Below are positions 17,689 through 26,100 of a stretch of DNA of 64,000 bases, piece after piece (position 1 is the stretch's first letter; each line of letters begins with the position of its first letter). The stretch is from Bifidobacterium colobi (GTDB lineage Bacteria > Actinomycetota > Actinomycetes > Actinomycetales > Bifidobacteriaceae): contig NZ_JAFEJU010000001.1 in the NCBI RefSeq assembly GCF_018555455.1, positions 496,001 through 560,000 of the forward strand, in the 5' to 3' direction. A program made the position numbers and the translations under genes. The notes below the pieces were generated by a model. That model was not told the DNA's origin and did not search any database. It saw only the letters and a program-made list of their open reading frames with translations.

Positions 17689-17708
17689 TCTACAAGCGCA
17701 AACTATAG

Positions 17709-17745
17709 AAGGAAGCCTCGCTCAATCGAGCGGGGCTTCCTCGTT
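17709..17745 (+). terminator. ppc terminator
   Basis: GGAAGCCTCGCT pairs with AGCGGGGCTTCC (one G-U) across six bases and is followed by TCGTTTTTT. Confidence 0.9.
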
Positions 17746-17764
17746 TTTTACCGCCTCGCTTGCG

Positions 17765-17885
17765 ACGGATTCCCCGGATTCCGTCACATTCCAGACCTAT
17801 TTGCGCTACTTTCCCCGGATTTCGTCACAAAAGGTACGTTTCACGGGGCGTTCCACGACGTTTTCCCCGGAATCCGGGGTGGTGA
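17765..17885. repeat. TTCCCCGGAT-type short repeats
   Basis: Three related motifs of the form TTCCCCGGA[T/A]T[C/T]CG occur within about 115 bp (near 17769, 17811 and 17863); the first two continue to CGTCACA. They lie between the ppc terminator and the 3' end of the LacI gene. No function is evident. Confidence 0.5.
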
Positions 17886-17935
17886 GAGATGCGGAGAGGG
17901 TACGGAGAGAACGTGCGCGAGTCCGCCGCGTGACG

Positions 17936-18928
17936 TTACCTCGCGGTGGATTCGCGCTCGATGAGCTTGTAGCCCACGCTCACGGTCTGCGGGAAGAACT
18001 CCTCATCAGGGTGTTCAATGCGGCGCATGAGCATGGTCAGCGCCGTGTTGGCCATGCCTTTGAAATCCGTGGCCACTGTGGTCAGTGTCGGTACGGTGTA
18101 GGCGCCTTGGGCAAGACCGTCGAAGCCAATAACGAGCACATCATCCGGCACACGTACGCCGCCATCAGCAAGGCCACGTAGCACGCCGATGGCGATGCCG
18201 TCATTCAAGCAGTACAGGCCATCGTATTTGGTTCTGCTTTTAGCCAACGCATGACCGGCTTCGATGCCGCCGTCAATCGACCATGCGCACTTGATGAAGT
18301 CTTTTTTTGCGTCGAATTTCAGTCCCGACTTAGTGATTTCGTCGACGGCGGCATGCATGCGGATATCGCGCGAACCGGGAATGATGGCTCTGCTGGGATC
18401 ACGGTTATCGCCAACGATGCCAATGCGTTTGCAACCCCGCTCAATCAGATGGCGTACTGCCACGCGAGAACCGGTGTCGCTTGGGGCGTTCACGGTGTCG
18501 ATTTGCAGGTTGGTGTCGTAGTTTTCCAGCAGCACGGCGGGATGATGGCGCAGAATATCGACGGCACGGGGCGCGTTGATGGCAATGATGCCGTCCGAGA
18601 AGCTGTACGAGAGGTCGTTGTCGTCGGTGAGATAACGGGAAAGCTCGATAAGCATATGGGAGCCGCGCTCGTGCACTTCTTCGGCCACGCACATGGCGAG
18701 GTTCGAGAAGTAGTCGCCTTCAATGCCGGAGGTGAGGAAAGTGATGGTATCGCTGCGGCCGGAACGCAGGGAACGGCCGGAAAGATTGGTTTTGTAGCCG
18801 AGTCTGCGGGCCGCGTCTTTGACGCGCTGCATGGTCTCCGGTTTGACGTAATCCTTACCGCGCAAAGCGGCAGAAGCGGTGGTGGCGGTAACGCCCGCCA
18901 ATTCACCAACGTCTTTCAACGTAACCAT
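17936..18928 (-). CDS. LacI-family regulator of the GPH/GH2 locus
   Basis: This 330-residue repressor has an N-terminal helix-turn-helix (VTLKDVGELAGVTATTASAALRG) and a periplasmic-binding-like sugar domain (HLIERGCKRIGIVGDN, VLVIGFDGLAQGAYTVPTLTTV). Its own upstream region holds the operator-like site at 18968-18983, which also precedes both permease genes and the GH2 gene. This suggests autoregulation and control of the whole locus. The effector is probably a sugar released from the GH2 substrate. Ribosome site AGGGAGATG. Confidence 0.93.
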   Translation of the reverse strand: MVTLKDVGELAGVTATTASAALRGKDYVKPETMQRVKDAARRLGYKTNLSGRSLRSGRSDTITFLTSGIEGDYFSNLAMCVAEEVHERGSHMLIELSRYLTDDNDLSYSFSDGIIAINAPRAVDILRHHPAVLLENYDTNLQIDTVNAPSDTGSRVAVRHLIERGCKRIGIVGDNRDPSRAIIPGSRDIRMHAAVDEITKSGLKFDAKKDFIKCAWSIDGGIEAGHALAKSRTKYDGLYCLNDGIAIGVLRGLADGGVRVPDDVLVIGFDGLAQGAYTVPTLTTVATDFKGMANTALTMLMRRIEHPDEEFFPQTVSVGYKLIERESTAR

Positions 18929-18967
18929 GACTAATCATCTCCCTGATGATGCATGAATCTCAGCTCA

Positions 18968-18983
18968 ACCTTATCGTTGAGAT
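18968..18983. promoter_or_regulatory. LacI-type operator-like site 1
   Basis: ACCTTATCGTTGAGAT has a C|G centre typical of LacI operators. It lies 40-55 bp upstream of the LacI gene start. Confidence 0.75.
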
Positions 18984-19023
18984 GATTTCAGCGTATCCTA
19001 TAACCCCGATAGGTTGGAAGAAT

Positions 19024-19253
19024 GCGTGTGCCTCCTCACTGCGGAGGAGGCACACGCGATGGAAGGAAATAATACAAGGATTGAGTTGCGCCGCAGGGTG
19101 GAGAAGGGAGGTTGGTTTGCAGTAAACCATCCCTGCGGCGCAGGTGTTCAGCAATTTCGGATGGGTTCCGATGGACTATTGGAAAGCATTGCTGAAGAAC
19201 GTGACGAGCGAAGCCGGCAGGATTGGCGTACCTTATGGACACCGGCTTCGCTC
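19024..19253. other. Four consecutive hairpins in one intergenic region
   Basis: Perfect stems occur at 19024-19037/19044-19057 (14 bp), 19087-19098/19131-19142 (12 bp), 19147-19155/19188-19196 (9 bp) and 19206-19217/19242-19253 (12 bp). Together they fill the gap between the first permease and the LacI gene. None has a clear U-tract. They could be stacked terminators, a structured 3' UTR, or a small RNA. Confidence 0.6.
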
Positions 19254-19266
19254 GAAGCGTGAGCGA

Positions 19267-20826
19267 TCAGGCCTTGTTGGAGACGTTGATCACGTTGTTG
19301 TGGCCCCAGCACTTCTCGTACGGCATACCGGCGAGATCCTCAACGACCTTGCGGGTCTCTTCGGTAACGTCGTCCATCGAACCACCGTTGCGCAGGCGGG
19401 CGGACTCGCCCACGAGGATGTCGTGCGTCTTCTCGTTCAGGTGCATGCGGTAGGTCAGCAGGATGCCGACGAGGGCAAGCACGACCACGGTACCGCAGTA
19501 CATGTAGAGCAGCACGTTGACCACGAGCGGGGACTGGGTCTTGACGTCGGCGCCGGACTGGAAGCCGACGGCCTGCAGGATAACGCCCACCAGGATGGTG
19601 ACCACGGTGTTGACGATGACTTCGAGCGTGGACTGGATGCCGGCGTACTGGCCTTCACGACGCTTGCCGGTGACGAGCTCATCCACATCCGGCACGAAGG
19701 ACTGCACGTAGGTCTGCGCGTTCACGATACCGGAGTTACCGAGGGTGAACAGGGTAATCAGGATGGTGAAGACCAGGGTGACGGTGGCCTTCGGCATGGA
19801 TCCGTGGGTCAGACCCAGGATGAAAATGCCGACGAACAGGATGATGGTGAACCAGGAGCCGAGACGGTAGGCACGCATACCACCGAGCTTGGTGATCAGG
19901 GTGGCCCAGATAACCACGCAGACCATGCCGAACAGGAAGCTGAAACCGGTGGACAGGGAGACCTCAGCCGGGGTGAGCAGCAGCACGAACATGATGAAGT
20001 AGGCGTTGATCTGGCCACGAACGGTACGGAAGGTCATCTGGGAGAGGAAGATGCCCAGGTAGTTGCGGAAGGTCTTGATGCGCAGCACGGACAGGAAGTT
20101 CCAGAACACGGAGACCAGACGGCCGAAGAAGCCAACCTTCTCGGCTTCACCCTTATCGGCGGAGGAGATATCGGTGGTCTCGTCGTACGGACGTTCCTTG
20201 ATGCACAGAGCGCCAATCACCAGCAGCACGGTGCCGAGCACGGCGTAGATCATAGCGATCTTGAAGTATGGCTCCCAGCTGTCGGCACCCCAGATCTTGA
20301 ACAGGTAGGCGTTGAACATGGACAGGGCGAAACCGCCGACGCCGCCACCGATCTGCTGGACGGCCACGAGCTGAGCACGATCCTTGGAATCATCGGTCAT
20401 TTCGGAAGGCAGGGAGTAGACCACCGTGTTGATGCCCGGGTATACGCCGTAGTAGATGATGTTGATGAGCAGGTAGAACCACACCGGCATGTTCGGCACC
20501 CACAGCAGCACGTAGAAGATGAGGTTCAGCGGTGCGGCGATGAGCAGCGTGCCCTTACGGCGGCCGACCTTACGACCGAAGGACGTGGAGTACATACGGT
20601 CGGAAATGTAGCCCCAGATCGGGGTGATGAAGCCACCAACAGCCTTGCCGACGGCGAGCATTGTGGTGACAATGCCGATGGAGATGGCAAGCGGCTGGGT
20701 GTAGTAGATCATCTGCCAGGTCATGACCATCGTGGTCATAGTGAACGACAGCGGCAGCAGGGCGTAGGTGAGCTTCGTCACCCACGACAGCTTGCGGCCC
20801 ACTGCAGGCGATGCCGAGTTGGACAT
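19267..20826 (-). CDS. GPH-family sugar:cation symporter 1
   Basis: This 519-residue MFS-type transporter belongs to the glycoside-pentoside-hexuronide family. It has 12 hydrophobic helices, the GYISDRMYSTSFGRKVGRRKG loop after helix 2, and a C-terminal hydrophilic tail ending MPYEKCWGHNNVINVSNKA. Substrate is probably a galactoside or oligosaccharide used by the nearby GH2 enzyme. The start (MSNSAS) follows AGGAG; an upstream ATG at 20868 is rejected. Two operator-like sites lie upstream. The tail closely resembles that of the second permease, which suggests a duplication. Confidence 0.92.
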   Translation of the reverse strand: MSNSASPAVGRKLSWVTKLTYALLPLSFTMTTMVMTWQMIYYTQPLAISIGIVTTMLAVGKAVGGFITPIWGYISDRMYSTSFGRKVGRRKGTLLIAAPLNLIFYVLLWVPNMPVWFYLLINIIYYGVYPGINTVVYSLPSEMTDDSKDRAQLVAVQQIGGGVGGFALSMFNAYLFKIWGADSWEPYFKIAMIYAVLGTVLLVIGALCIKERPYDETTDISSADKGEAEKVGFFGRLVSVFWNFLSVLRIKTFRNYLGIFLSQMTFRTVRGQINAYFIMFVLLLTPAEVSLSTGFSFLFGMVCVVIWATLITKLGGMRAYRLGSWFTIILFVGIFILGLTHGSMPKATVTLVFTILITLFTLGNSGIVNAQTYVQSFVPDVDELVTGKRREGQYAGIQSTLEVIVNTVVTILVGVILQAVGFQSGADVKTQSPLVVNVLLYMYCGTVVVLALVGILLTYRMHLNEKTHDILVGESARLRNGGSMDDVTEETRKVVEDLAGMPYEKCWGHNNVINVSNKA

Positions 20827-20937
20827 TGGATTTCTCCTATTCTCCAAGAAATCGACGCGATGAGGCACGGCGCAGGGCCATTACTACGGAGCTGCTTTCC
20901 GGGTGGGGGACTTCGCCGTCCATCCCCGGCTCATCTA

Positions 20938-20967
20938 CTTCAGAACCTTATCGTTGAGATTCTGAAG
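20938..20967. promoter_or_regulatory. LacI-type operator-like site 2
   Basis: An extended 30-bp palindrome (arms CTTCAGAA and TTCTGAAG) surrounds the core ACCTTATCGTTGAGAT at 20945-20960. It lies upstream of permease 1. Confidence 0.75.
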
Positions 20968-21010
20968 CTCGATTTCGTTGCTTGATGTTTGCAAAACAAA
21001 CCTTATCACA

Positions 21011-21028
21011 AATCTCATCGTTGAGATT
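21011..21028. promoter_or_regulatory. LacI-type operator-like site 3
   Basis: AATCTCATCGTTGAGATT is palindromic apart from one mismatched pair. It lies 66 bp from the centre of site 2, upstream of permease 1. Confidence 0.75.
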
Positions 21029-21106
21029 ATTTTTGCGATTTTGGCGTGTCGCAGCTCACCGAGGCAGTGCCGCCGCCCTGTGGCTACGGCTTACACGACA
21101 TGCAAA

Positions 21107-21133
21107 AAGGCTCCCCTCAACGAGGGGAGCCTT
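21107..21133 (-). terminator. Terminator of permease 2 (GGCTCCC type)
   Basis: A 12-bp perfect stem (21107-21118 and 21122-21133) has a 3-base loop and an A-run on its left, giving a U-tract on the minus strand. Confidence 0.85.
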
Positions 21134-21171
21134 CGAGAGCTACGCGATTACAGGAGTCCAGAAAAGCGCAG

Positions 21172-22773
21172 TCAGCCTTTATGCGTCACGTTAATCACGT
21201 TGTTGTGACCCCAGCATTGCTCATAGGGCATGCCGGTCAGGCTTTCGACCAGCGTGCGCGTTTCCGGCGTCACCTCGGCCATAGAGCCGCCGGAGCGCAG
21301 ACGATCGATCTCATCGAGCAACAGCTCATGATTCTCCCGGTTGAGCTTCAGTCGGTACGTGAACGCGATCCCCACCAGGCAGATCACAATCGGCACAAAT
21401 GAGAACAGGCACGCCAGCGCGAACACCGTCTGCGGCGGCTGCGATTGCGCGCCCTCCACGAATCCGGTTGCCTCCAGCACCAGGCCGATCACTATCGTCT
21501 CCGCGGAGGAGAAGATGTCGTCAATGGTCGAGTTAATGGCGGCATACTGCCCTTCTCGGCGTTTTGACGTGATGATCTCATCCACATCGGGGATGAACGT
21601 ATACGTGTACTGGGTGGCGTTCACCACACCGGTGATGCCGAAGTTCATAAACAGACCGAGGCCTATGTACAGCACGGCACGCGTACCGGTCGGAATATGG
21701 CTGGCGGTCATCGCCAGTGCGAACATCGCCAGGAATACGAAAATCACTTCGATGCCGCCCAAACGGTAGGCGCGCGGGCCGCCGATCTTCGCGGTGATCC
21801 AGATGAAGAAGCCCACGCAGGCGATGCCGAACAGCAGATTGACTCCGGTGGCAAGCGAAACGGTCTGTGGATCAAGCAGCAGCACGAAAATCACAAAGTA
21901 TGTGTTGAGCGTGCCGCGCACCGTGCGGAACATCTCCTCGGAAAGGTATAAGCCGAGATAATTGCGGAATTCCTTGACTTTCAGCACCGAGAGGAAGTTC
22001 CACACCACCGAAACCAACCGTTTGCCGACACTGATATGCGCCGCGCTGCCATCGCCGGAAGCTCCATCCGCAGCGGATACGTTGGTGGATTCGCTGAACG
22101 GACGCTCCTGAATCGATAGGAAACCGAGCATCAGCACCGCGGTGCCGAGGATGCCGTACAGCAGTGCCATGTTGAAGTACGACTCCCAGTTGTCCTTGCC
22201 CCAGATGGTGAACAGGTACACGTTGAGCACCGACAGGAAGGTACCGCCGATGGCGCCGGCAATTTGGTTGACACCGACCAACTGCGCGCGCTGGCTTGGA
22301 TTCTCGGTCATTTCGCTGGGCAATCCATACTGCACGGTGGTGATGCCGGCGAAGAACGCCCAATACAGCAGGTTGGCGAAGAAGTAGACGGCGATCGGCA
22401 GATTCGGAATCCACAACAGCAGGTAGAACACGAAGTTCGCGGGGATGGCGAAGATCAGGATCGAGCGTCGTCGGCCAAAGCGGCGGCCGAGCGCATTGTG
22501 GTACATGCGGTCGGAAATGTAGCCCCATACCGGGCCGATCACCGAGGCCACAATCTTGCCGGTGGCGATGAGTACCGCCGTGACGGCCATCGATACATTC
22601 AGGAACGTGGTGAAGTAGAACATCTGCCACGTCACGATCATCGTCTGCATGACATATGACAGCGAGAACGTGGCGTAGCCGAGCTTGGCTTTCCAAGACA
22701 AGGCGGCATCCACCGCCTCAGACGCCATAGTGGCGCGATGAATACGATTCCTGCCGTTGCTCGCGCGCGACAT
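21172..22773 (-). CDS. GPH-family sugar:cation symporter 2
   Basis: This 533-residue paralogue of permease 1 shares the GYISDRMYHNALGRRFGRRR loop, 12 helices and the tail MPYEQCWGHNNVINVTHKG. The start (MSRASN) follows AAAGGAGAG. It is divergent from the GH2 gene, with operators 4 and 5 between them, so the pair is probably co-regulated with the rest of the locus. The two permeases may differ in substrate size or affinity; that is inference. Confidence 0.92.
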   Translation of the reverse strand: MSRASNGRNRIHRATMASEAVDAALSWKAKLGYATFSLSYVMQTMIVTWQMFYFTTFLNVSMAVTAVLIATGKIVASVIGPVWGYISDRMYHNALGRRFGRRRSILIFAIPANFVFYLLLWIPNLPIAVYFFANLLYWAFFAGITTVQYGLPSEMTENPSQRAQLVGVNQIAGAIGGTFLSVLNVYLFTIWGKDNWESYFNMALLYGILGTAVLMLGFLSIQERPFSESTNVSAADGASGDGSAAHISVGKRLVSVVWNFLSVLKVKEFRNYLGLYLSEEMFRTVRGTLNTYFVIFVLLLDPQTVSLATGVNLLFGIACVGFFIWITAKIGGPRAYRLGGIEVIFVFLAMFALAMTASHIPTGTRAVLYIGLGLFMNFGITGVVNATQYTYTFIPDVDEIITSKRREGQYAAINSTIDDIFSSAETIVIGLVLEATGFVEGAQSQPPQTVFALACLFSFVPIVICLVGIAFTYRLKLNRENHELLLDEIDRLRSGGSMAEVTPETRTLVESLTGMPYEQCWGHNNVINVTHKG

Positions 22774-22898
22774 CGTCGCTCTCCTTTCTGCGGCATCGGG
22801 CACGGCATCGTGTCCCTGATGCATCAACGATATATACGGCTGCTGGCCGGCGTATCCGCGTCATCGCGACACGCCGCTCACTTGTGCTGCCTCAAACT

Positions 22899-22914
22899 CT
22901 ATCATCGTTAAGAT
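22899..22914. promoter_or_regulatory. LacI-type operator-like site 4
   Basis: CTATCATCGTTAAGAT is a weaker match to the shared operator. It lies in the divergent region on the permease 2 side. Confidence 0.6.
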
Positions 22915-22967
22915 TTATGCGCCATATACGGCGTTTTGAACCCTACAAAAACCGTGATTTGTTCTCA

Positions 22968-22991
22968 ATCTTATCGTTGAGATGTTATGAT
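22968..22991. promoter_or_regulatory. LacI-type operator-like site 5 with -10 element
   Basis: ATCTTATCGTTGAGAT (22968-22983) lies immediately upstream of a TATGAT -10 candidate (22986-22991) for the GH2 gene. The placement suits repression. Confidence 0.75.
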
Positions 22992-23136
22992 GTGTTTCGT
23001 CAAAGACGAACCCGTCTGGCTCCCTCACTGAACACCATCACTGGAGAAGCCAGAGCCACACGTTTCGATTGATCAGCCCCGACGTAGGAGCCGAGAAAAC
23101 CACTCACCACATCATCCAAGGCATGGAGGTCTTACG

Positions 23137-26100
23137 ATGACAACAACCAACCGCCCGGCAGCCGAAGAAGCACTCACCGGACGCTCCAACAACTTCAACT
23201 CGGGCTGGCGGTTCTTCCGCGGCACGCCGAATGGCGCCGAACACCCCGAATTCAACGATTCGGCCTGGCGCCACGTCAATCTGCCCCATGATTACGGCGT
23301 GGAAGGCAAGTTCTCCCGCAACGCACGCGCCACCGTCGGCTACCTCAAGGTGGGTGAAGGCTGGTACCGCAAGACCTTCACCGCACCTGCCGAGCTTGCC
23401 GGCAAGTACGTGACCCTGGACTTCGACGGCGCCATGGATCGCGCCGAAATCTGGCTGAATGGCGAAAAGGTCGCCGAGCATCACTACGGCTATACGAACT
23501 TCGCCGTTGACCTGACCGGCAAGATCAAGCCCGGCGAGGTCAACGTGCTCACCGTACGCACCAATAACGAGGAGCCAAGCTCCCGCTGGTACGCCGGCGC
23601 CGGCCTCTACCGCGACGTGACCCTGACCGTCACCGACCCGGTGCACGTGGCCCGCTTCGGCACCCAGATCACCACGCCGACCCTTGAGGACGACGTCAAG
23701 AACAACCATGCCACCGTTGCCGTCTCCACCATCGTGGCCAACAGCACCGCAGCCGATGCCGCAGTCACCCTGCGTCACGAAATCCTCGACGCCAACGGCA
23801 CTGTGGTCGCCACCGACGATGCCGCAGTCACCATCCCGGCCAACACCCCTGACACCACCAAGGCAGCCGCCGCCTACGATGCCGCCGAAGCACCGAACCG
23901 CTTCTCCACCACGCTCTCGGTCACCGATCCTCACCTGTGGAGCACCGCCGACCCGTACCAGTACACGCTGCGCACCACCGTGCTCGACGCCGACGGCAAC
24001 GCCGTGGACACCACCGATACCAAGTTCGGCCTGCGCTGGATCACCCTTGATCCGAAGCGCGGCCTGTTTCTTAACGGTGTGAACATGCGCGCCCTCGGCA
24101 TGTGCATGCACCACGACCTCGGTTCCCTGGGCGCCGCCACCTACCGCCGCGCCGTGGTCCGCCAGCTCGAAATCCTACAGGATGCCGGCGTGAACGCCAT
24201 CCGCACCTCGCACAACCCGTGCTCCAAGGTGTGGGCCGAGGAGTGCAGCCGCATGGGCTTCCTGCTGCTCGAAGAGCTCACCGACATGTGGACCGCTCCA
24301 AAGAACCGCAACGACTACTCCAACTACTTCGCCCAGGATTATCCGGAAGACTTGGCCGCGATGATTCTGCGCGACCGCAACGAGCCGGCCGTGTTCATGT
24401 GGGGCATGGGCAACGAGGTGGCTTGGCAGGAACATGAGATTCCGATCGCCGCCGACCTGACCCGCCGGTGCCATCTGCTGGACCCGACCCGCCCGAACTC
24501 CGTGAACGACGCCTCGTACCTGTCCAAGGGCATCGACGGCATCGGCAACAAGATCCACGAGCAGATGGACGTGCGCGGCTACTCCTACATCAACCGCGAT
24601 CAGATGGAGCAGGTGCATGAGAAGCACCCGAACGATGTGATTCTGAATTCCGAATCCGGCAACTGCACGCCATGCCGCGGCTTCTATGTGCACCCGACGA
24701 TCCTTACCGACGAATGGCAGCTGCGTGGCCGCGATTACCCGTTTGCCAAGGGACGCCGGCCGTGGAAGGAAGACACCTACGAGATTTCCGACTACAACGT
24801 GACCACCAACCGTGGCTACCCGCTGGATATCGCGTTCGACCGTCTGGTGAACCTTGAGTTCAACGTTGGCGAGTTCGCATGGACCGGCTTCGACTACATC
24901 GGCGAGCCCGCTCCGTACATCTCGAACTTCTACTGGAACAAGCCTGATATGCCGGAATCCGACGGCACGGTGCTGGCTCCGTTGCGCTCCTACTACGGCA
25001 TGGTCGATACGGCCGGCTTCCCGAAGAATCCGTGGTGGCTGTACAAGGCATTGTGGACTGATCCGGATGACGCTCCGGTCGTGCACCTGCTGCCGCATTG
25101 GAACTGGGAGCAGGGTGAATCCGTGGCCGTGTGGGCCTACACCAATGCCGCTTCCGCCGAACTGTTCCTCAACGGCAAGTCCCTGGGCAAGCGCGAATTC
25201 GAATCGCACCAGGCCACCTTCCACCTGAGCAACAAGTACGCGGACAAGCCGTTCGAGTACCGCTACCAGAAGGACGGCAACGAGCCCAAGCAGCTCACCC
25301 TGCAGTGGGAGGTGCCGTTCGAGCCGGGCACGGTGGAGGTTGTGGCCTACGACAAGGCCGGCCATGTGGTGGCCCGCGACTCCATCACCACCGCCGGTGC
25401 CCCGGCCGGCATCAAGCTCATTCCCGACCGCCACGTCATTGACGGCGACGGCCATGACCTGAGCTTCATCGAAGCCGATGTGATCGATGACGCCGGTGTG
25501 ATTGTGCCGCGCGCCAACAACGAGATCACCTTCCATGTGGAGAACGGCACCCTGCTCGGCACCGACAACGGCTACCAGGCCAACACCGAGCCGCTGCAAT
25601 CCCCCGTGCATTCCGCCTACTCCGGCAAGGTGCTCGCCATCGTGGCTTCCGACGGCTCCGGTAAGCCGATTCGCGTAACCGCCACCGCCAAGGGATTGAA
25701 GGCTGACACTGTGAACGTGTTCATTACTGATACGCTGGCCAACGACGCCGACGCCCTCGAAGCCCGTAACGTGGCCGTGCGCGTTCGCGCCGGTGAGACC
25801 CCGGTGCTGCCGCAAACCGTCACTGTGCTCAAGGCCGGCAATGTTACCGAAGATGTTCCGGTCACGTGGCAGCTGGCCACACTGCTGGATTCCGTGGCTG
25901 CCGCAGAAGCCAAGTCCGGCGCACAGTCGTTCACCATCGATGGCGAAGCCGCAGGACTGCCGGTCAGCGCAACGGTGACCGTGACTCACCCGGTCGCCGC
26001 ACGCCCGGCTTCCTTGGCAGCCCCGGCTGGCGCTGCGCCAACCCTGCCCGCCAAGGCATTGGTCATCTTTGATGATGGCAGTGCCGTTGATGCTCCGGTG

